Part shown: positions 56,293 through 64,000 of the stretch, in pieces
How positions within the stretch are numbered: position 1 is the first letter of the stretch
Layout of the letters: each line of letters begins with the position of its first letter
Assembly (NCBI GenBank): GCA_039545275.1
Contig: BCHS01000006.1
Location: 248,001-312,000 of the forward strand
From: Pseudomicrostroma phylloplanum
Taxonomy: Eukaryota > Basidiomycota > Exobasidiomycetes > Microstromatales
Reading direction: 5' to 3'
DNA: 64,000 nucleotides
Translations under genes and position numbers: made by a program
Notes under the pieces: generated by a model
Seen by the model: the letters and a program-made list of their open reading frames with translations, nothing else
Databases searched by the model: none
What the model was told of the DNA's origin: nothing

Positions 56293-59200
56293 CTAAAGAC
56301 CACTCCAACCCGCACCGGGGGTAACAGTCCACAACCCCCCTACTCCCCCCGCTCCACCTGTCCCTCCCACGCCTGTACCTGTACCGATCCCGGAGCCGGA
56401 GCCCGAGCCCGATCCCGAGCCTGCGCCGGACCCGATCCCCAATCCAGCACTAGTCGGATCTCCCACCCCACCTAGGTACCCCCAGACTTCAGAGTCGCTG
56501 GCGTAGACGCCGGCGAGGGCGACTTCGTCCATTGCTTCTGCCCCTGGACCTACACCTGCACCGTGACCTGAGTGGTGAGGATGGTGGTGGTGGTTGAGCG
56601 AGTGATGAGTAGGTGGAGGAGGAGGAGGAGGACCAGTGATGCCTACTCCTGCGTAGCTCATCCGTGATCCTGAGCCGGAGAGTTGTGCAGAAAGAAGTGG
56701 GTTCGCACCTGCCCCACTGCTGCTCGACCCGGTACTATCGCTCCCTGCAGCTTGTAGAAGAGCGGCAGAAGGGTTCTGCGACTGGGACTGGGCGAGGGCG
56801 TAGGCGAGTGCATCTCCATTGGGACCTACTCCTCGAGCTGCGTCTTTCCTCTGCGGACTGGGGGTGTGAACGAGACTTGCTGATCCCGAGCCACTCAGCG
56901 CCGCGAGATGGTCCGCGGTGGCTAGCGCGTAGCCTGGAGTGGAGATTGCACCAGTGGCAACGCCAGCGGGCCTGCTTGTCCAACCCGAGCCCGGAGCAGC
57001 AGCGGCTTCGGAGGCCACGCTCGCTCCCGAGCTTGACTTGGAGTCATTGTCAAACAGGGCCAGCACCGAGAGGAGATAGGTACCATAGGGCGCAGCCGCA
57101 CCATCGCGGTGCTCTGGCGTCTTGCCGGCCACCTCGAGGGATTCGGCTAGCCTGTGGACCTGTTCGAAGATGGCGCGCTGGTCGATGAATGCGTGTTTGC
57201 TAAAATCGAGCTTGGTGAGCCGCAGAGCCGAAACGGCCGCATAGGTCGCCATGACTACCACGCCATTGGGCGCGAGGGCGAGGCCGCGGTCGCCCACTTG
57301 GGTCTCGTCGAGGAGGATGGCCATTAGGTTCCTGGCGCACTGCATAGAGTCAAAGGCCACCAGAGAGGAGATATCGTCGCGCTTTTCGGCGGCCTGGAGG
57401 ATGAAGGAGTTGAGGTGGCTGCGCCAGTAGTAGTAGATCAGCCTCGAGTAGGGAGACCAGCGCACGAGGAAAGCACCCATGGCCATCGAGCCCCCCACAC
57501 CGGCCTGGTCCAGTCCGCCTGTTGGACACCACGTCTTCTTCCACGACTCGAGCTCTTGCCAAGCCACCTTGTGCAAAGCACCGAGCTTCACAAGGCGCTC
57601 CTTGTTCTCCTTTGAGGTGAGCGCTAGCGTAGCGACGCACTTTTGGAAGACGTCGGTGTGGTACTCTACGATGCGCTTCAGCTCGATCTGGCAGATCAGC
57701 GCTGCGTCTTCAGGGAGAGCAAAGTCCTCCCTGTTCCACCAGGCCGATTGAGAGACAGAGTGCTTGACGAGGAGGGTGCATGGTCGTCCGAATTGCGTGC
57801 TCAGGGTGCCCTCTGCAATGACAAGGGACAGCCAAAGTCGGTCACGATTGCGCAGTCTGCGGGAGAGGTGCTCGTTGTCCTGAGCTTCCGCATTGGGCGC
57901 TAGGGCGATGTTGACGCCCACCTCGGTAGCAGTGCGGATGGCAAAGCCGAGGTATTGCCAGGCTCGGTCCTCCACGATGATGTGAGTCGGGCGATGGAAT
58001 AGACTGGCCAACAAGAAGGCTTGAGCAATCTCGATGCTCTTGTAGCCGCCGATGAGGACCTCGGGGAGCAGCTTGTTCCTCCAGTGATCTTCGAGCTTCT
58101 CTGCCAGCTCAGCTCCTCGTTCACCTTCCGACATGCGAGCAGCGTGAGAGCCGATGACGGTGAGCAGGAACTTCGACCTGGCCCTGACGTAGGACAGAGA
58201 GTGCAGGAAGGGGTCAAAGAGGAAGTTTGAGGGGTTGATGCGGTTGAAGAACAGATCAAAGAGGTCTTCCATCTCGCTGAGGGTCAGCACGCCCTGGGAG
58301 ATGGGATCATTGGCGTCGTCGATGTCAAGCTTCGATGCGTAGAGGGAGAACCTAAAGTAGCCCTTTCGCGAAGCTCCAGCAGGAGCACGATCTTGCTCCT
58401 CTGCTGGATCCTCCGCTTTGCTTTCGACCTGTACCTCAAGTCCGGTAGTACGCGCCTCGGCGGTACCCAGCTTGGACATTCGTCGTTGCTCGGCAATGAC
58501 AGAGTGGCGCCGTGAGCTGGGAACGGGCAGCACATCATCGTCACTACGTCTCCGCTTGCCCAGATGAGGACCGAGATCCTCCATCACCTGTGCTTCCTCC
58601 TCACGCGTGCTGGTCGAAGCTGTGTTGGCAGCTTCCGTCTTGGCAGTCTCATCGATGCTGGCTGGGCTTTGCGAAGCATCGCTACCTCTGATAGCGCGCA
58701 CTCGTCCTGCTTTGTACTCCCAGTTGCCATTCTCTAATGTGGAAGGCTCAGCTCCACCGGCTCCCAGTGAAGCGGGCTCGGCCGTTGCCTTTTGTGCTGC
58801 GACTTCCATGCTACTTTTGACCTTGACCGCGCCTGGGCTACTGATAAGACCCAATGTAGCTGCAGCCGTCATGCCTTTGGGGTCTTTGTACCCTCCAGCA
58901 GTTTGCCTGCGAGCGGCCGCGGTGGAGGCATACGCAAGTAGCTGAAGAGGCCGCGACAGGACGTCAGGGTCTTGGTAAGCTTGCAGTACTTCATCCTCGT
59001 CCACGAGCTCATCCTCCTCTTCTTCGTCTTCGTCTGCGGTCCCTGCTGTCTCTCCCTCCTGAGCTTCTGTCTTGGTCTGAGGCATCGAAGCCTGGCTGAG
59101 TTTGCTACTGCTGTTCACTTGATGAGGCACAGGCGGCAGACTCCTCGGCGAAGAGTTCCCGCCATTCTGATATCTGGCGTATTGCGTCGGCGGACCCATT

Positions 59201-60587
59201 ACCGTCTGTTGAGGCTGGGCTTGAGGCGAGGATTTGCCTTCGGTCTGTCGCTTCGGCGATCGCTCAGAAGTCAGCGCACGAGGGTTTGAGTACCCTGCTC
59301 TATAGGAGGAATTGTTGTGATTGGTACTAGGTCCCCACCTGTGCTCGTCTCTCGGCGGCTGGGCTTGTTGTGGGCCTGGGAAGGATGTCTCAGCCCTCGG
59401 TAGAGGGGGAGAAAAGAAGCCACCTCCATGCGAGCTAGACGCTGAAGAGGACGAGAGGGGTGCTTGATATCCGTGGCCGTGACTAGAGATCAAGGGAGCT
59501 GGAACATCGTAGGGCGATTGAGGGTGCCGCGGCTGATAGCTGAACTGCTGCTCGCGCTGAGGAAAGTGAGGCAGAGGGCCAGGATAGGCTCGAGATGGGC
59601 CTGAAGGGCCTCCCCGACGGGCATTGTCCATGCCATACGGGCCAAGATCTGGTCTATACAAATCTCGAGACCCCATGCCCGGGCTGTTGCTGAATGGGCC
59701 GGGCGACTGCACGGGTCCGCCATATTGGTGCATCTGGAAGCCTGACTTGGGGCCAGACCCGCCTTGCGGAAGCCACTGGCTGGGGCTTTGATAGGACGAG
59801 GAGGATACCGGAGATATGTCAGAGTTGGCGTGATCGCCGCTGTTGTGACGATAGGGACCAGCAGTCTGGCTCAGACTTCTCGCATCGACAGCGCTTCGTT
59901 CCTTTGGCAGGTTGCTGTCGGACGGCGAGTAGAGAACCGAGATGTCAGGGCTGAGTGGATCGACCTAGAGCCATATTGATTCCACACTCACCCTCTTCCT
60001 GGTTTGCGGCCTCTCCGATGCTTCTCAAAGACACACTCCTTGTCATGTCTCGAACATCTCTGATGGTAGCATGGTCCCGTAGCAAGGATTGTGAATCAGT
60101 ACTCTGTCCTAATCGATGGACCCGCCCGTCTGTTACTCACTTTGCAAGGCACCTGTCCATCATTGGGCGCAGAGCATCGTATCTTAGCCGATCTACACTC
60201 CAGACAGGCGATCCTAGCACCCCTCTTGAGATCCTGTCCCCCAGGCCCCTCTGCTCTGACCCTCGGTCTATCTCCTGCCACACCGCCTCCGCCGCCACCT
60301 TGAGTGGGACTCTCGCTGCCTTCACCTTCACCAAAGTGAAAGGAGTCCTCTTCTGATTCCGGGCTCATTTGCTCGCCATGGTTCGTCATGGCGAGCGACT
60401 CTCTCTCTGCAGAGGATGCCGGTCTAGGTCCAGGAGTCCAGCTCTGAGGAGCGATCGGGATGCTTCGCGGGACTGAGCCCTTGGTCTTGGGCTGACCTAG
60501 AAACGGGTATGAGGGAGTCGACTTCAAAGAGTCGAGCGGATGCGATAGGATGCTACTCGAAGCTGCCACTGGTTGACTGCTGAGCAT
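56293..60587 (-). CDS. Zn2Cys6 transcription factor with fungal-specific domain
   Basis: Three exons, 1378 aa: 60587-60141, intron 60140-60060, 60059-59992, intron 59991-59915 (CTGAC branch site), 59914-56293. The zinc cluster is rebuilt across intron 1: CLECRSAKIRC joined through SAPNDGQVP to CKRCSRHDKEC, spacing C-x2-C-x6-C-x9-C-x2-C-x6-C, followed by VFEKHRRGRKPGR. The middle region (around residues 640-900, e.g. NPSNFLFDPFLHSLSYVRAR, RPCTLLVKHSVSQSAWWNRE) fits the fungal_trans domain that follows such clusters. The rest is disordered: Ser/Pro/Gln-rich at the N-terminus, an acidic DEDEEEEDELVDEDE patch and a Gly/Ser repeat C-terminus (GSGSGSGSGS). A nuclear DNA-binding regulator; target unknown. 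The 5' start is the first ATG of the open frame and is not otherwise confirmed. Confidence 0.85.
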
Positions 60588-62448
60588 ACGAGGGCCTGCC
60601 AGGAGACAGCAAGGGCGACTGTGGGGCCCTACGCAATGCTGTGAGACAGCGGGAGATCCTGCGTATTGGGAGCGATAGACAATCGATCTGACGCGATCTG
60701 GTCAATCTTGCAGATCTCGGCTACAAGTCTCGCGGCTCTACGTAAGCAAGCGGAGGCGAGGATGAGAATGCCGCGAACCTTTGCTTGTGTTGCGGTGCCT
60801 CAGCGCTCTGAGACTTGATGATGCTTGGCTTGTCTCTTGACAAAGACTGCGACTGCTGATAGACTAGCTGCTGTGCGGAACCTTGGCGAGGGGACGCGAC
60901 GGCTTTCCAATCGTCTGTCGGCGTCTTGGGCAAGGCGACTTGAAAGCGGCAGTAACGGCAAGCGAGCGTCGAGATCGGGAGGAAGAATGCTCGGTGAGAC
61001 AGACGGGATGGGAATGTAGTGACTGATCCGAGGAAGGAGGAAGAGGAGGAGGAGGGGAGAGAAAGCCGATGAAGGTTGAGTAATGAGACGAGCACTCGGT
61101 ACGGAGGGAGCGAAGGAGGAAGGCGGGGGGACCGGAGGGGGCCGCCTCGAGTTGAAAATGCCGCCGTGGCTGTTCGCCCGCGAGAGACTGGAGCGTGGTA
61201 GTTGGCCGTGCGACTGGGACACTGGAAGCTCGGCAGTTCGGTGCTTTTCGTCACCGTGGGTTGCTTCACCGGAGGACTGGCTCAGACGAAGAAGAGGAAA
61301 GAGGCAGGTGGTGAGGTGAGGTGGGGTGGGTGGGCCGTCAGACTCGACAGACAAGCGGCGACGTTAGCGGCAGCGGGTGTGAGAGGTGCGGGAGGGCGGC
61401 AAGAGGAGAGCAGAGGCCGCTGCTGCTGCTGCTGCTGCTGCCGCCCAGCAAAGTGGGGACAGACGCCGGCCGCCTACTTTAGCGCGTGGCTGGCGTGGGG
61501 AGCATTGCAGGCACACAACCCCCGACGCCACGCCTAAAGCACCCGGCCACTCACTCACCACTCACCCACACGCCCTCATCGCCGCGGATGCAGGCACAGA
61601 AGACACACACGCGGGCCAAAGGCCGCCCGCCGCCTCTAGGCTAGTGTCTACCCCGACGTTGCTGCGCTTAATTCCCCCTCCTTCCCCCCTTCTGCGCTCC
61701 GCCGCCTGTCAGCATCGACATGCTTACCCCTTCCCTTTATGCGCATCCTGGGCTGAGCTCAAAGAAGCTTCTCACTCTACACCAGAGACGAGTCAAGAGA
61801 CCGTGAATCAAAGTCGGCACCCAGATGTACAAGTGACCAGTATCGGAATCTCCGCAGGTATGCTGTCGCAATTCCGGCGTAAGCGTGAGTGTGCAGACTC
61901 GATACTTGCCTGCCCTTCCCAATAGGAGGATTCTGTCACAAAGCATGACAGCGTGGGTAGCAGCCCGAGAGTGGTTGGAAGCGAGATATGGCATTGCATG
62001 TCGGCTCTTGTGCCCCTGCATTGCTCGTGTCATCCCCGAAAAAAGCCTTATCGTCGTCGGAGCCTTGCACACCCACCTATCCGGCTCGGAAGGAAGGAAG
62101 GAAGAAAGCGCATCGCGATTGCCCTCGACGGTCATATCGCCCTGAGATATACCGAAGGGTGGCAGGTGTAACGTCCCCTCCTTGCAATGTTGCTGTCGAA
62201 TCGTTCCTGCTTCGCCATCGCCATGGTGATTGCCGACCATATGAACCACTCAATTGCCGTGAGCGAATGAGGTCCCGGCGCTTGGCCTGACTTGGCCCTG
62301 GCCAAGGTCATTACCAGCCATTATCTGCAGATGAGCCTTCTGTACGAGTTCACCGGATCGCTTCGACCTCGCCAGACTCTACCTTCTCTTTCCCAGCGAA
62401 GGCTCAACGAATGAAAGCGCCCCAAAGGATACCCCCCTCGTCAGTCCT
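60588..62448. other. 1.9-kb region upstream of the Zn2Cys6 gene
   Basis: No supported gene. ORFs at 60,721-61,354 (-) and 61,386-61,925 (+) are low-complexity; a (GCT)n run at about 61,416-61,440 yields the poly-Ala and poly-Cys frames. A hydrophobic reading continues in frame upstream of 62,449 to about 62,343 and may be part of the small gene there. Confidence 0.4.
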
Positions 62449-62789
62449 ATGCAAGAAGCATTCGCATGGTTCATCATCGCGTATTGTGCACTGGCAATCC
62501 TCGGCGTGAGTGACGATGATGAGGACGAGATCAAGGCCCGAGGCGTTGTACATTTCAAGCCTTCACGATTGCTCGAGCGTTTCGCCCGATGGTGCACATC
62601 CTGGAAAGCACACAGAGTGAATGAACAGGTAAGGATGAGCAGAAGGGCGGGACAGTCAGTAGCTGGTCGGGAATTGCGAAGCAGAGCTGACTTCAGTCTC
62701 TACTCCCTCTTCCATAGGCTCTGTTGAAACTTCGCCAAGATCTGTCAGAGCTTTTCTCCGCACACTCGCCCGCACATCCCATTCTTTGA
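62449..62789 (+). CDS. Small putative membrane protein, unrecognised
   Basis: Two-exon model of 83 aa from the ATG at 62449: 62449-62628, intron 62629-62717 (GTAAGG, CTGAC branch site, ATAG), 62718-62789. It begins with one hydrophobic helix (FAWFIIAYCALAILG), then an acidic turn (DDDEDE), a basic segment and a short helix at the end. The same frame stays open upstream to about 62,343 (DRFDLARLYLLFPSE), so the true protein may start in an earlier exon. I do not recognise the family. Support is the clean in-phase splice and the protein-like composition. Confidence 0.35.
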
Positions 62790-62906
62790 GCCTTGCCTTG
62801 ACCTCGTATACCCACACGCTCCTTGATGAATATGATTAATTGTGCCCTTGGCATGGTATGAATGATCATGACGGTGACGGACACAAGCCTCGCCGATGCT
62901 CTCTCT

Positions 62907-63704
62907 CTATCTCGCAGCTCCTTCTACCGTCCTCACCTCCGGTGTCGAAGTTCCCGACCTCGACTTCTGAAGTCCGTCCCCAGACCGAGAGCCACTTCGA
63001 CTACCGCCCCTCCTCCCTGGTCTCCGCTTATCAGCATTGCTGTCCACCTGTCCCTTCCCATCTCCAGCCTTGACCGCGCTACTCTCCTTGACCGGCACGT
63101 CTCCAAAGATCCTCCTGCGTGCCTCTTCGTACTCCTTTTCCCGCTCCTGGAGCGTCTTCCTCCTGCTCGCAGCATCGCCCTCTGTGCTCGAGGAGCCGGC
63201 GCGAGAGGAAGAGGCGCTGCTGTTGGGGTCGCGCCGGAGGATCTGAGGCGCAGGCTCGGGGGCGAGGGCAGAGGGTGGCAGGTTTGATGGGGGACCGGTG
63301 ACTCGGGGAGCTATTGAGAAGGGGAACGGGGCCGCCTGAGGAGAGCTAGATGCTGGCGAGGCAGATTGCGATGATGTGGAAGAGCTGTGCAGGTAGGGAG
63401 TGTTGCTCTCAAGGTTAGAGCTGTGGCCTCTTCTGGCTGAAGGGATATGTCGTTGTACTCACGCAGACTTGCTACGACCGGCCAGCAATGTCACCGGCGG
63501 ACCAGCCCGATTGGCCTTGTTAGGAGCTGCTGCTGATCCCAGAGAAGGCCATGCATCCTGACTTGACTCCTTCGCAGTACCAAGGTCATCTGCCACTGCT
63601 GAAGCATTGCTCTGCTCCCCCTCGTCATTCTCCCAGTCATCAATGATGGAAGAGTCCGCGGCAGCCTGCTTGGCCTTGATGGTCGGCTTCCACCGCGTTG
63701 CCAT
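62907..63704 (-). CDS. SUZ-domain protein
   Basis: Two exons, 239 aa: 63704-63463, intron 63462-63385 (phase 2), 63384-62907. It starts MATRWKPTIKAKQAA and is largely disordered (Ser/Pro-rich). The SUZ motif lies in the C-terminal third: PQILRRDPNSS, then REKEYEEARRKIFGD. SUZ segments bind RNA and are found in R3H/SUZ and SZRD1-type proteins (family knowledge). A basic RRPGRRGGSRSGSRSG tail follows, consistent with RNA binding. No R3H domain is seen. Likely a small cytoplasmic RNA-associated protein, but the partner is unknown. Confidence 0.7.
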
Positions 63705-64000
63705 CTCTGACTGTAGAGGAGAGGACTGCCTACAGAAGGGCCGGCAGCCTTTACTGCGAGGGAGGAAGGCTGGTGTCGAAGTATCTTTTTGGTAGCGAGT
63801 GCCTCCGAGCAACGCTCCTTTCCGGGCAGCGAGTTGCTGCAGAGGCGGCGAGCGGAGAATGAAAGCGGCGAGTGGTCAAGGCAAGGCAACGGGCCGAAGG
63901 GTGCGTCCGTGCGTCAGCCGGATCAGCCGTCGAGGGGCCACCACGCCTCGTTGTCCCTCCGTCCTTCCTGTTCACCTTCGTTGTCCCTCCATCGTCCGTT
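63705..64000. other. Upstream region of the SUZ gene, to window end
   Basis: 296 bp upstream of the minus-strand ATG at 63704; presumably promoter and leader. The minus frame remains open upstream but without a better start. Nothing else recognised. Confidence 0.4.

Noticed and set aside
61386..61925. 179-aa ORF with poly-Ala
   Set aside because: The poly-Ala comes from the (GCT)n run; no domain or splice support.

Overview
This window is nuclear DNA of a fungus, most likely a basidiomycete near the smut lineage (Ustilaginomycotina). Protein-coding genes are split by short introns, mostly 70-100 nt, with GTGAGT/GTAAGT donors, a CTGAC-like branch site and a TAG/CAG acceptor. The gene set is fungal: DASH subunit Spc19, a Tay1-type telomere protein with two Myb domains, a Zn2Cys6 regulator, Mrd1 and Vps45. 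No rRNA, tRNA, CRISPR array or autonomous transposon was recognised. Lineage placement is inference. All intron-exon models were built by hand from splice signals and phase.

Region 1 (about 1-18,960) is fast-evolving and repeat-rich. It holds a cluster of small genes and gene relics that appear to form one family: an N-terminal coiled coil, a phase-2 intron and a C-terminal exon with a basic KGKRKAEEQ-like motif. Clear members are at 1244-1914 (-), 4287-4955 (-), 12127-12860 (+, frameshifted) and 16138-17322 (+, with an exon-intron tandem duplication). Probable or looser relatives are at 3353-4047, 9970-10629, 14050-14737 and 17459-18034. Between them lie a minisatellite (6708-7000), a polypurine tract (7672-7745), a GATC/GTGCAC motif array (8005-8265) and an 11-bp array (8469-8567).

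Region 2 (about 18,961-63,704) is dense with conserved genes. In order: an RNase III-domain protein (-), a DHHC palmitoyltransferase (+), a Mus7/MMS22-like candidate with a PIP box (-), SPC19 (+), MRD1 (-), a kelch membrane protein (+), CTU2/NCS2 (-), a SIT4/PP6 phosphatase (+), a TAY1-like telomere protein (+), VPS45 (-), an S9 peptidase with an embedded PIG-H/GPI15 domain (+), dihydrolipoamide dehydrogenase (+), a Zn2Cys6 transcription factor (-), a small membrane ORF (+) and a SUZ-domain protein (-). Several neighbours are head-to-head over about 280-490 bp and probably share promoter regions. A 2.9-kb gap at 31.5-34.4 kb holds a large imperfect palindrome.

The genes do not form one pathway. 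The set covers ribosome biogenesis and tRNA modification (MRD1, CTU2), chromosome maintenance (SPC19, TAY1-like, MMS22-like), membrane traffic and lipidation (VPS45, DHHC, PIG-H) and central metabolism (LPD1). The observations most worth following are the PIG-H domain inside a peptidase reading frame, the coiled-coil/KGKRKAEEQ family, the MRD1 start codon split by an intron, and the 32.5-33.0 kb palindrome.
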